Source of the DNA: Labrenzia sp. THAF82
GTDB lineage: Bacteria; Pseudomonadota; Alphaproteobacteria; Rhizobiales; Stappiaceae
DNA: 64,000 bases
Direction: 5' to 3'
NCBI RefSeq assembly: GCF_009363435.1
Contig: NZ_CP045354.1
Coordinates: forward strand, 1 to 64,000
Shown here: one piece after another, positions 22,616 through 30,753 of the stretch
Layout: each line of letters opens with the position of its first letter
Position numbering within the stretch: position 1 is the first letter of the stretch
Position numbers and translations under genes: made by a program
The notes under the pieces: model-generated
Databases searched by the model: none
What the model was told of the DNA's origin: nothing
The model's input: the letters and a program-made list of their open reading frames with translations, nothing else

Positions 22616-23198
22616 AGTGCAAATCCTAGGATTCTCGATACCCGACATCGTCGGTCTTGGATTGGGTTTTATGGCGGCTGTGCTATCGCTAATTGCACTT
22701 TCTGCTGCGGTGATAATATTCTTCTTGGGCGTGAGGCATTCCCGCCATCTTAAGGAAATCGAAATTGCCCGCCGTGAATTGCTAGATTCTACCGTAGCTA
22801 TACGCGAAGACATTGATCGGAATTCAGCGCTGTTAAAAGAGGTTCACCTTGGGTTCAATACCATCAACTCACTGTTAACGCTTCAGTCTCAACATCGCTT
22901 GATTGCGGGTTTGGAGGACACAGATGAGCAATTGGGAGTTCGGGCTGCGACGGAGCTTAAAAACCTCGAAAACCGTATGAAGGCCCGCGAGCTAGAACTA
23001 CAAATCATTGTCAGTGAGGGACAGAGATGTCGCGCTAGCCTTCTCGGTCTCTCGCAAACATTTGGAGATCACCAGACGATAGAATTCTTACGTGCCTATG
23101 CTTTAATATTGGAGGCGCGCGGAGTGGAAGCGCATCAATTTCACGAAACCCGAGGCGGCACTTCAGCTCGCTTAATGAACCTTAAAGCCAATCAATAG
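22605..23198 (+). CDS. Membrane-anchored coiled-coil protein
   Basis: A 197-residue protein. The ATG at 22605 overlaps the end of the receiver gene, a sign of translational coupling; an in-frame TTG at 22517-22515 is rejected because it would lie deep inside that gene. One long hydrophobic segment (about 15-42) anchors it, followed by a cytoplasmic helical region of about 150 residues. Family not recognised. It could be the effector of the kinase/receiver pair. Confidence 0.6.
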   Translation: MLNEVQILGFSIPDIVGLGLGFMAAVLSLIALSAAVIIFFLGVRHSRHLKEIEIARRELLDSTVAIREDIDRNSALLKEVHLGFNTINSLLTLQSQHRLIAGLEDTDEQLGVRAATELKNLENRMKARELELQIIVSEGQRCRASLLGLSQTFGDHQTIEFLRAYALILEARGVEAHQFHETRGGTSARLMNLKANQ

Positions 23199-23390
23199 TT
23201 GGTGCCAACACTCTAAAATTATGACGTGACGGTGTTGGCTTTTTGGTATTGATGGCCCTGCGACTGGGAATTCTAATAATTCTGAGGCGCCGTATTGACG
23301 CCATGGGTTTGTCAATTTCTAAGCAACATGTTGCAATTTTGGGTCTAATCAAAGTCATCACATTTGATATTTGCGTTGCACGCAAGGTGT

Positions 23391-23438
23391 GCGTGGTAGG
23401 ACCACGCCCTTGCTCACTCGGTAGGACCTCGTTCGAGG
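23391..23438. repeat. Two adjacent hairpins sharing GGTAGGACC
   Basis: GCGTGGT-AGG-ACCACGC (23391-23407) and CCTCG-TT-CGAGG (23427-23438) are perfect hairpins, each containing or abutting a copy of GGTAGGACC (23395-23403 and 23420-23428, 25 bases apart). They lie in the 305-base spacer between the convergent membrane-protein and RES genes. No T-tract follows. The spacer holds no convincing ORF. Confidence 0.45.
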
Positions 23439-23503
23439 GGTGCGTGCCGCCCCCCGTTTCACCCCCCTGCCAAGGCGAATGCACGGAGTATTTGAGCATC
23501 AGA

Positions 23504-24703
23504 TCAGTTTTGTCTTTGCTGATCTCTTTCTTGCGAAGTGACATCAAACTGATGAATAGAACGTAAGACTAGCATGCACCCATCATTGCGATTCACATTC
23601 TGAGGATCAGATACATTTGCCTGCGTAGCAAAAAGTACAGTGTTGGCACCTTCTAAACCCAAAGAAGTGACGTAACGGATTCCGTCAATTGTTCCGCTGC
23701 CAAATTGGAAATCACGCAGAAATTCAGTTACGATTTGTGTTGGCACATAGTCAATGTGTACACGATCATCGCGTGCAACTGGTTCCGCGACTTTTTGCGA
23801 AAATGTTTGGAGAAAAGCAAGGCTCAGTCTTTCTTTGCGCGTAGCCTCAGAGAAAAACCCGGGTACTTTCGGTAGATCCGCAAGGTCGACAATTTGTATC
23901 CGTCTGACGGTTTCGAAACGTCCTACCGTTGCATTTTCTGATCGGGCTTCAGCAGTCGCTAACTCGAAAGTTTCAGCACCGTAAAACATAGATATCCCGG
24001 GCGGGTTCATACGGTTGGATTGTCGTGAAAACTCTATCGGCGGCGGACCGAGCTCAGCAGCAGTCGTGAATGGACCGTTCGTGTTCTCGCGAGCGCGGAA
24101 AAGTGTGTATCCAATATCAAATTGCTTTATCAGTTTGTGATGCTCGATTGCGGCGGCAACCTCATTCAAAAATTGAATGTTTGAACGGTCATCGGGGTGA
24201 CCGCTGCCTTCATCACCAATATTTTGAAAGAAGAACCGCCTCGATCCTTTCGTTGAAGCGCAAAACTGTTCCCAACTAAACTGGAGGCTGGCATCATACT
24301 CGAGCGAGAGCCAATCAAAGTCGCACCACGCATCATCTCCTATGTGGCAGATGAGATCATCGGCAAGGAGATCAGAATTGTGGGCTTCTAAGCCGAGGCC
24401 AATGCAATCAAACAAGCACTCCGCCGTATCGACATGCCAACCTTGGTAGCCGCCTTCTCTACTTTCATAGGGGAGTTGCTCTACGGCAAGGCCATAAAAT
24501 GTGGCCATACGTTCACCTACAAAATCAGCAATCTCTCTAAACGGAGCGACTTCTTCCCGATATTCGTCGCAATATTTGCAATACCCTGAAAGTTTGTATC
24601 CGACAATTCGTTGTTGAAGGTCTTTATCATCAAAACAATGACTGCATACCCCATCTTCCCATTCGTCAAGGGTCGATCGAGAGCTCGTTATTACATTGAC
24701 CAC
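23504..24703 (-). CDS. RES-domain protein with N-terminal zinc-finger/HEPN-like region
   Basis: A 399-residue protein. An N-terminal CxxC...CxxC knuckle (Cys20, 23, 42, 45) is followed by a HEPN/RES-NTD-type helical region and a C-terminal RES domain (about 200-370) with FRAREN, RMNPPGISMFYGA, TAEAR and DGIRYVTS. RES domains of known toxins (MbcT, ParT and relatives) degrade or phosphorolyse NAD or transfer ADP-ribose. GTG start with AGGGG 8 bases before it. Third gene of an operon with DUF5131 and TcmP, 9 bases after TcmP. No separate antitoxin gene is seen, so the partner genes may control it. Confidence 0.82.
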   Translation of the reverse strand: MVNVITSSRSTLDEWEDGVCSHCFDDKDLQQRIVGYKLSGYCKYCDEYREEVAPFREIADFVGERMATFYGLAVEQLPYESREGGYQGWHVDTAECLFDCIGLGLEAHNSDLLADDLICHIGDDAWCDFDWLSLEYDASLQFSWEQFCASTKGSRRFFFQNIGDEGSGHPDDRSNIQFLNEVAAAIEHHKLIKQFDIGYTLFRARENTNGPFTTAAELGPPPIEFSRQSNRMNPPGISMFYGAETFELATAEARSENATVGRFETVRRIQIVDLADLPKVPGFFSEATRKERLSLAFLQTFSQKVAEPVARDDRVHIDYVPTQIVTEFLRDFQFGSGTIDGIRYVTSLGLEGANTVLFATQANVSDPQNVNRNDGCMLVLRSIHQFDVTSQERDQQRQN

Positions 24704-24712
24704 AAACAGCCC

Positions 24713-25960
24713 CTAGCTACGAAAGAAATCTGTTTGCCGGGGAACAATCAACCCGTCGGATAAGGTGATGCGAGAGCCTGCGCGCTTAGTAACGCCCTGA
24801 GAATTGACAACGTTGAGATCGCGGTATCCGACGAGCTCCTCAATTGCGTTCAATAAGTCTTCGTTAGTTGCAGCTGTCTTGTTGCCAATTCTTGAGAGTA
24901 GCGTTTCCAACGAAACATGATCGTCGATCATGTGTGTCCGAATTTCGTTTGGCAGGACATTTAGAAGCTCGTTTTTGAGAGTTTTTTTGTCCTGATCGCC
25001 AAAATTGAAGAGCGCGTCTTTAGACTGAATTAACCGTGCATCGAAGCCGAGTGAGAACAAGCTTCCTTGACCAATATGCCTGAAACTGTTTTGAGCATTC
25101 CAATGAACTCCCAGCATCTTATCGCGCGCGGCCTGATGTCGGGACAAATGTGCAAACATCATCCATCGATTGTCTGTCGGTGACCAAAGCATAAATGGCG
25201 TGAAAAACTCAGCACCGCTCAGGCTTTGAATATTACACATGACCATTCGCTGGGTAACTGCACGGCCCAATGCATCATCTTCTTTATTGGCGTTCCATTC
25301 TTCGATAAAGGCGTTATCGACACCAAACTGTCGGTAAGTCTCAAGAGCGGCTGATTCAGCGCGCAGATAGTTCAACATGCTATCGATAGCAAATGTCAGT
25401 AGAACCTCGGGCCGATTGAGTTGAGTAAATATCGAGTTGATTGCCTGCATTGGAACATCGGAATATCCAAATTGATCAAGGACAAAGATTGATCGTCCAG
25501 CGCGTTGCCCGGTATTAATTACCTCTAGTATTCCCGGCAGCTCGGCAGCGAAGTCACCATTGATCAGGTTGATTGATTGCCCGATTTCATCGCCAAATCC
25601 CGCGTTCCTAATTTGTTGTCTTAAGGATTCGACATGATCTGTATTTTCGTCGACAAAAAAGAAACGCGCATTGATCTCTAGCGGCTTTTCACGTCCTTCG
25701 TTGAGTCTCTCTCTGGCGGCTTCAACTGAATTTAGCAAAACAAGAGGACTGCCAGGTGTTTCCTGAAGACCATTCTTGTAAAGTCCGCCTCCACAAAACC
25801 CATCAACCAAAGTTATGTTTAAACGATCAGTTCTTGGGTCGGGAACCACAGTGTCAAAATACACGTCCAGATAATTCTTTAGAACTGCGAGTTTCCTTAG
25901 CGAATGCTCTTCAATGCTTGGAAGTGCTCCTCCCGGAGCCCACTGAAAATTCTTTGGCAT
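24713..25960 (-). CDS. tcmP: Three-Cys-motif partner protein TcmP
   Basis: A 415-residue protein. The N-terminal half carries the TcmP pattern (NITLVDGFCGGGLY, then a Rossmann-like core ending in FVLDQFGYSDVP), which resembles a nucleotide or methyltransferase fold; a variable C-terminal region follows. The name reflects its regular pairing with DUF5131/Gp37-Gp68 three-Cys proteins, and that partner lies 11 bases upstream here. The biochemical role is not established. The close spacing on both sides indicates one mRNA. Confidence 0.85.
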   Translation of the reverse strand: MPKNFQWAPGGALPSIEEHSLRKLAVLKNYLDVYFDTVVPDPRTDRLNITLVDGFCGGGLYKNGLQETPGSPLVLLNSVEAARERLNEGREKPLEINARFFFVDENTDHVESLRQQIRNAGFGDEIGQSINLINGDFAAELPGILEVINTGQRAGRSIFVLDQFGYSDVPMQAINSIFTQLNRPEVLLTFAIDSMLNYLRAESAALETYRQFGVDNAFIEEWNANKEDDALGRAVTQRMVMCNIQSLSGAEFFTPFMLWSPTDNRWMMFAHLSRHQAARDKMLGVHWNAQNSFRHIGQGSLFSLGFDARLIQSKDALFNFGDQDKKTLKNELLNVLPNEIRTHMIDDHVSLETLLSRIGNKTAATNEDLLNAIEELVGYRDLNVVNSQGVTKRAGSRITLSDGLIVPRQTDFFRS

Positions 25961-25971
25961 ATAAACTCCGG

Positions 25972-26730
25972 CTAATTGGCAAGCCTATCAAGAATAGGCT
26001 TGGGAACAATTTGCCAAGGGAAGCCATTCCATTCTTCGCCTTCCAACAAACGTCCACCTGATTTAGGTCGTGGTCCACCCCATTGCTTGAAAAAGAACTC
26101 TGTACCATCACGTTGACATATTGCCTTGATTTCTAGCGCCCAAGATTCATGCATCGGTCGTGCTTTGGGGCCGCTTTCTCCTCCAACAATTGCCCATGCT
26201 ATGCCGCGCAGATCGATATCGCCCACAGCACCTAACAGAGGCTCAAACGAAATGAAACGCGCTGGCGAGTTGACCTGCTTTAGGTGCTGGATCCGACTAG
26301 TATGTGCTGTATCTTCGACTGAAACACCCAACCATATGTTGCTAGGAACGGCCTTATTCTGATATCGGGTGCAGACATAATCCCGCATCAAGCTGCTGCG
26401 CTTGGTCAACACTTGAAATACATGCCATTCAGCTTCTTCCATCACGTCAAATACTTTATCAATAAAAGCTCGATCAACCTGTTTGTGGAACAAGTCACTC
26501 ATCGAATTCACAAAAATCATTCGTGGCTTCTTCCAGCGAAGTGGCTGAACTAGCCGCTCTGGCCAAAGCCGTAAATCGAAGCCTTGCTCGTAAGGATGCC
26601 CGGGAATGCCTCTCCAGCGTTCAGCAAAACGCTCAGCATAGCAGTTGTCGCAGCCGGGTCCGACTTTTGTGCAACCAGTAATCGGGTTCCAAGTTGCATC
26701 AGTCCATTCAATTTGTGAATTCTGCGCCAT
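25972..26730 (-). CDS. DUF5131 (phage Gp37/Gp68) three-Cys-motif protein
   Basis: A 252-residue protein with the family start (QIEWTDATWNPITGC) and three cysteines (Cys20, 27, 30; C-x6-C-x2-C) followed by YAERFAERW. The cysteine cluster resembles the iron-sulfur site of radical-SAM-like enzymes. GGESGPKARPMHESW near residue 190 and FFFKQWGG near the end are also typical. First gene of the operon with TcmP and the RES protein. A long dyad lies 18 bases upstream of its ATG. Family activity is not established. Confidence 0.87.
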   Translation of the reverse strand: MAQNSQIEWTDATWNPITGCTKVGPGCDNCYAERFAERWRGIPGHPYEQGFDLRLWPERLVQPLRWKKPRMIFVNSMSDLFHKQVDRAFIDKVFDVMEEAEWHVFQVLTKRSSLMRDYVCTRYQNKAVPSNIWLGVSVEDTAHTSRIQHLKQVNSPARFISFEPLLGAVGDIDLRGIAWAIVGGESGPKARPMHESWALEIKAICQRDGTEFFFKQWGGPRPKSGGRLLEGEEWNGFPWQIVPKPILDRLAN

Positions 26731-26747
26731 AGTTTATTTAGAACACA

Positions 26748-26783
26748 ACAGGAACAAAAAATCTAGATATTTTTGTTTCCTGT
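26748..26783 (-). promoter_or_regulatory. Long imperfect palindrome upstream of the DUF5131-TcmP-RES operon
   Basis: ACAGGAACAAAAA (26748-26760) is the near-complement of TTTTTGTTTCCTGT (26770-26783), with one bulged base and centre ATCTAGAT. It lies 18 bases before the first start codon of the operon, in an AT-rich spacer. An operator for autoregulation is the simplest reading; on RNA it would be a stable leader hairpin. Confidence 0.5.
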
Positions 26784-26850
26784 AGTTCGCCCAACCTCTT
26801 TAAAATATTGAAATACAGAGATTTTTTATAGCTCTCCGCGTTTCTGCTTC

Positions 26851-27903
26851 CTAAATTCTTGCATACCATGTTCCCTTTCCAACGCCGTGCTTAGTCAGAT
26901 GTCGGGCATCAACCAAGGCTTGCAAGTGTTTTTTGACGGTGTTTCGGTTTGCTCCCGTGACCCGTACAATCTCACCATTGGTTATACGTCCATGTTCCTT
27001 GGCTAGTTCCAAAATTTGAACTGACAGCTCCGGGAGCGTTTTCATGACAATTCGCTCTCGTTCAATCTTTTTTTCCAAATGGCGCTTTTGCGTTTGTACT
27101 GACCGCAAGAAATATTCAGTCCAAGGTTGCCAGTTGGGACTGTCGGTTCGGATGGTGCCTTGGGTACGCCGTAGAGCGATGTAGTAGCTTTCTTTCGTTT
27201 GCTCGATAACACTTTCCAACGAGCTATAGGGCACATAGACATAACCGCTACGCAATAAGAGTAACGTTGTCAGGACTCGCGATAGTCTTCCATTACCATC
27301 TTGAAACGGATGGATTTCAAGAAAGACGACCGCAAAGACAGCAATCACCAAAAGCGGGTGCAGAGTCTTTTCGTCCAGCGCCGCTCGCGTCCATTCAACG
27401 AGTTCCGCCATGAAGCGCGGCGTGTCAAATGGAGAAGCTGTCTCAAAGACAACGCCTACCTCTTTGCCATCTGCATCAAACGCGGTGACATGGTTAGAAT
27501 TGGTTTTGTAAGCTCCGCGATGCCATTCATCCTTGGCGCTGTATTTGAGCAGATCGCGATGCAACTGCATGATATGGTTTTCGGTGATGTTAATCGCATC
27601 CGCTCCACCGAAAATAGTTTCCATGACGTCGGCATAGCCCGCGACTTCCTGTTCATCGCGGGTCTCAAAAGCCTTTATTTCAAGTTTGGAAAGTAGGCGT
27701 TCCACGTCACGATCAGAGAGTTTGCTACCCTCAATTCGGGTCGATGATCCGATGCTTTCGATAGTCGCAACACGGCGCAGAGCCGACAGTCGCTCCGGTG
27801 CTAGAGTTCCAAGTGCTTTCCAAGCGCCTTTAAACTCATCCAGTTCAGCGATGAGTGATAAGATTTCAGGTGTAATATGCAGCGTTTTCACATTGAGGCT
27901 CAT
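26851..27903 (-). CDS. Class II Fic protein with C-terminal winged helix
   Basis: AMPylating (or related) enzyme of 350 residues from the chosen ATG (an alternative two codons upstream is equally good; the ORF extends to 28146 but that part is Cys/Trp-rich and not Fic-like). The N-terminal inhibitory helix has the S/TxxxE(G/N) motif (STRIEG, Ser54-Gly59), and the catalytic loop HPFQDGNGRLSR is intact. The C-terminus is a winged helix (ITNGEIVRVTGANRNTVKKH). Such proteins stay inactive until the helix is displaced. It lies alone between the DUF5131 operon and the mobilization genes. Confidence 0.9.
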   Translation of the reverse strand: MSLNVKTLHITPEILSLIAELDEFKGAWKALGTLAPERLSALRRVATIESIGSSTRIEGSKLSDRDVERLLSKLEIKAFETRDEQEVAGYADVMETIFGGADAINITENHIMQLHRDLLKYSAKDEWHRGAYKTNSNHVTAFDADGKEVGVVFETASPFDTPRFMAELVEWTRAALDEKTLHPLLVIAVFAVVFLEIHPFQDGNGRLSRVLTTLLLLRSGYVYVPYSSLESVIEQTKESYYIALRRTQGTIRTDSPNWQPWTEYFLRSVQTQKRHLEKKIERERIVMKTLPELSVQILELAKEHGRITNGEIVRVTGANRNTVKKHLQALVDARHLTKHGVGKGTWYARI

Positions 27904-28162
27904 ATCCATAAATATACTCAAAAAGACCCATAAAGGCAACTGTAAGGGACGCATATCCAGAATTGGACCCGAAAATATCCATATAATACAGACATCTGGC
28001 GATAGTACGGCAGCTTGATAAGATGCCATACATTTGGACGTTTTAAAGGGTTCACCAAAAATCAGGCCCATGCCCGATTTGTCGTCGCACCCCCTGCAAG
28101 GGTGAGGGGTGGCTCCGAAAATCAGGCATTCAGGACAGACAAGCAACTCTAATGAGGAAGGG
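27904..28162. other. Spacer between Fic and relaxase genes
   Basis: A 259-base stretch downstream of the relaxase. AAAATCAGGC occurs twice (about 28059 and 28119), 60 bases apart, around a CCCCTGCAAGGG dyad near 28090. The upstream extension of the Fic ORF lies here but is not thought to be translated. No gene is called. Confidence 0.4.
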
Positions 28163-29458
28163 CTAGAAGCCCGGTTCCGGTCCGTCGCGCGAACGCGCCC
28201 GTGTTCTGCGCCGGGTGCGCAACGGTTTTTGAGGTTTAGGCTGGACGCCCCTCAATGCTCGAATGTCTTCTCTTAGCTCATGGGCTGCTTTGACATGCGG
28301 GCGTATGGACTCGCGTTTCTGTTGCCGGAGATCGCGTAGAGCGGTGCTGTGCTTGCGCTCCTGTGCTTCGCGTTCTCGTTTGTCCCGCAGAGCTTTGAGT
28401 TGAACATCCTTCCTGTTTTCAGCGAGCAAGCGGTTTCGCCGTCCTGTGAGGCGGTCAATCAAGCCCATGACGCCACGTCTAATCCGGGCCTCTCGCTCTG
28501 CTTGTTCTGTTGCTTGACGTTCGGCTTGGCTTTGTCTCAGGGCGGCTTCCGCGCGTATCCTTTCAGCATGCAGCCGCTCGCGCTCCTTTGCAGCTTTAGT
28601 GAATGCTGAACGTGCAGCGCTCGTTTGCTCCGCCTTCAGCTCTTGTAGCCGATCAGCAATAAGTCTGGACGCTTGTTTTTGAGCCGCCTCCACAGATGGC
28701 AAATTTTCAATGTCCCCCAAGCGCGCACGAACATCCTTCGTCCTTAAGCCAACCCAACGGGAAACGGGGTAGACTTCGCCTGTATGGTCCACCGCGACAT
28801 GACCGCGTTTGCCTTGTGCTAACACATAGCCTTTTTCCAGCAATGCCGCACCAAATGCTGCACGACCGTCAGAGGCCGACCAACTGTCTTGAAACATTGC
28901 CTTGATGTGTTTTGGGTTATGCCCGGAGCGTTTGGCTTGTTGCCATTCTGCAAGTGTTATATTGCGGATGTCGCGTTGTTTGGAATCACGCAGGCCATCT
29001 GGCATCGACCAATCATGCTTCAAATAGAGCTCGCGAGAAACATCACGCAGTTTGCGGTGTGTATGTGATAACTGAACGGCTTTCATGGTGTCCGTGTCGA
29101 TACGACACCATACAGCATGAGCATGTTTGCGAAGCTCGCCATCAACACCGCGCTTTTCATGAAAGACAATGGCCCGAGGTTGCCCGTCTAAACCAAGTCG
29201 CTTTTCGGCTCGCGTAATCGCATCTTCAAATTCACGTGCGCTGACATCAGCCTCTTTCGGTGGGTTAAGACTGAGAGAAAACAAATGCTGTTTGCAGCGG
29301 GTGCCGCGGCTAACCGCATAGCTTTCTTGAAACGCACCTTGCAGATCATCAGCTACAAAGCCGCGCATTTCATGGACAACAACACGTTCGTTTTCGGACT
29401 TCATGAGATGCATAGCGAGGTCTTTGTAACCTCCGCGCTGATTGCCATGAAGGATCAT
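28163..29458 (-). CDS. Relaxase/mobilization nuclease (MobP/VirD2-like)
   Basis: Nicks the element at oriT and pilots the strand during transfer. The 431-residue protein has a relaxase N-terminal domain: a conserved start (GNQRGGYKDLAMHLM), a HLFSLSLNP strand, and the metal-binding histidine motif in RKHAHAVWCRID. The C-terminal 200 residues are a long Arg/Gln/Glu-rich coiled coil with a basic tail. It overlaps MobC by ATGA, so the two are coupled. Confidence 0.92.
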   Translation of the reverse strand: MILHGNQRGGYKDLAMHLMKSENERVVVHEMRGFVADDLQGAFQESYAVSRGTRCKQHLFSLSLNPPKEADVSAREFEDAITRAEKRLGLDGQPRAIVFHEKRGVDGELRKHAHAVWCRIDTDTMKAVQLSHTHRKLRDVSRELYLKHDWSMPDGLRDSKQRDIRNITLAEWQQAKRSGHNPKHIKAMFQDSWSASDGRAAFGAALLEKGYVLAQGKRGHVAVDHTGEVYPVSRWVGLRTKDVRARLGDIENLPSVEAAQKQASRLIADRLQELKAEQTSAARSAFTKAAKERERLHAERIRAEAALRQSQAERQATEQAEREARIRRGVMGLIDRLTGRRNRLLAENRKDVQLKALRDKREREAQERKHSTALRDLRQQKRESIRPHVKAAHELREDIRALRGVQPKPQKPLRTRRRTRARSRDGPEPGF

Positions 29459-29892
29459 TGACCCTCACTTTGAAGGCCAAGTGCAGTTATCAGTTCGTTG
29501 CGCATATATGCGATGTCGCCACAGGCTTGGCGAAGCTCATCTTCAACCTCATTTTCCAATTCTAAACGACCAAGCTCTATCGCAAGCAGTATGCCGCAAA
29601 GCGCACTGCCGATTTCAGAGCGCCCCAACATGCCAAGTAAGCGAGCAAGGGCTTGGTAGTCTCTGATGGGTGTAGTTTTTCTTTTGCGTCGCTTTGACTT
29701 GTCGTCGTCAAGTACCGCATCTCGAATGTAGCCGCTTAGCGATTGCCCAGACGCACGGTCTTCCAGCCATGCGCGTTCATCAGCACTAAATCGCACAGAG
29801 ATGGGTGGTATCCGTTTCTTGTGTTTGGCTTTCGGTTTGGCTGAGGAAGACCTGAACTCATGGTGAAGATTTTGGGAATGAGGCGCAGTCAT
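29455..29892 (-). CDS. mobC: Relaxosome accessory protein MobC
   Basis: A 145-residue protein with a basic N-terminus and the MobC/ribbon-helix-helix block (PISVRFSADERAWLEDRASG, then LSGYIRDAVL), followed by a helical dimer region. MobC proteins bind oriT beside the relaxase and aid strand opening. Its start overlaps the stop of the small upstream gene and its stop overlaps the relaxase start. Confidence 0.88.
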   Translation of the reverse strand: MTAPHSQNLHHEFRSSSAKPKAKHKKRIPPISVRFSADERAWLEDRASGQSLSGYIRDAVLDDDKSKRRKRKTTPIRDYQALARLLGMLGRSEIGSALCGILLAIELGRLELENEVEDELRQACGDIAYMRNELITALGLQSEGQ

Positions 29893-30086
29893 GGTTGCGG
29901 CCCCTCATCAAAATCAGCGCTTTGGAGCTTAGATAGTTGGTGTTCCCAGTCTTCCAGTGTCTCAAACAACGCGTTCGAACAATTACCGCTCGGGCGCGCC
30001 AAATCTCCAAGATTCAAAACACCGTTGTCTGGCAATGCCACCTTCCCGAGAGTTGACAGGTTGCATGTCTTACTTGAAACCATCAC
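29889..30086 (-). CDS. Small gene leading the mobilization operon
   Basis: A 65-residue acidic protein of unknown family. Its stop overlaps the mobC start (ATGA), and a strong GGAGG lies 12 bases before the GTG start (15 before an ATG one codon in). Coupling to mobC supports it as a real gene. No motif is seen. Confidence 0.5.
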   Translation of the reverse strand: MMVSSKTCNLSTLGKVALPDNGVLNLGDLARPSGNCSNALFETLEDWEHQLSKLQSADFDEGPQP

Positions 30087-30105
30087 GTTTTTGAACTGCC
30101 TCCTG

Positions 30106-30164
30106 CCAGAGTTGGTGCAAAATGTTGGTCGGAAGGTGCGAAATCGGGTGAAATTGAACTCTGG
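30106..30164. other. Candidate oriT region with inverted repeat
   Basis: CCAGAGTT (30106-30113) and AACTCTGG (30157-30164) are perfect complements 43 bases apart, with two GTTGGT copies between. They lie just upstream of the mobilization operon, where oriT of small mobilizable elements usually sits. No nic site was identified. Confidence 0.35.
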
Positions 30165-30230
30165 GGTCGGGGTTTCTCAAAAAAATGATCACGAAATCGC
30201 GACTTAAACTTATGCGATAGTAGGAGCGTG

Positions 30231-30753
30231 TGTTTTATTTACTCAACCCTGCATGCTTTTTGGGCAGAATTTATTTCTTTTGTTCACAAGACTATTTTTG
30301 TAGCCGGTACCAATTGTTGTCGAAAGTATTTCATCCATTGCCGAACACTCGACTGGGCCATCGTATATTTGGAAGAATAACACTCGCATTGCACTGCAGC
30401 ATTACTGCAAAATTCGACACCCCCTCCTGCAGCTCAGAGTTTAAGTGGTGGTTGTATTCGAATTTTCTTTAGATAACTGGGAACTAGACAAGTCCTTTTC
30501 CTGAAGATTTCAGCACTTCTAACGCAAATAAATCAAACAAACTTGTAAACCATAATACATCTATGCCCAAATTTTGATGCAACTGCACCAAGACAAGAGC
30601 TGCAGCTTTGATCTATTAGTTTGTTAATACTTTTTTAACGCTCCGGCATCTGGGGCGTACTTATTCAAAAACAAAAATTATCAGTCGCCATACAGAAGCG
30701 ACCACTTAGACAGACAACAGACTACGGCAGCTTTACTTAGGTGGGGGCACCAA
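30231..30753. other. Non-coding junction between the element and the cellulose genes
   Basis: This 523-base region holds the right end of the element (exact point unknown) and the promoter of the LuxR-type regulator. The middle is AT-rich and no ORF is convincing. I see no copy of the tRNA-Arg end and no clear terminator. Confidence 0.45.

Noticed and set aside
28147-28162. Longer Fic protein start at 28146
   Set aside because: The extra 81 residues are Cys/Trp-rich and unlike Fic N-termini; the start near 27903 matches the family.
29971-29998. GTTCGAA...TCGGGCGCGCCA resembling the tRNA-Arg 3' end, considered as the right attachment site
   Set aside because: The spacing between the two matching blocks differs from the tRNA and the sequence lies inside a small gene coupled to mobC, so the match is probably chance.
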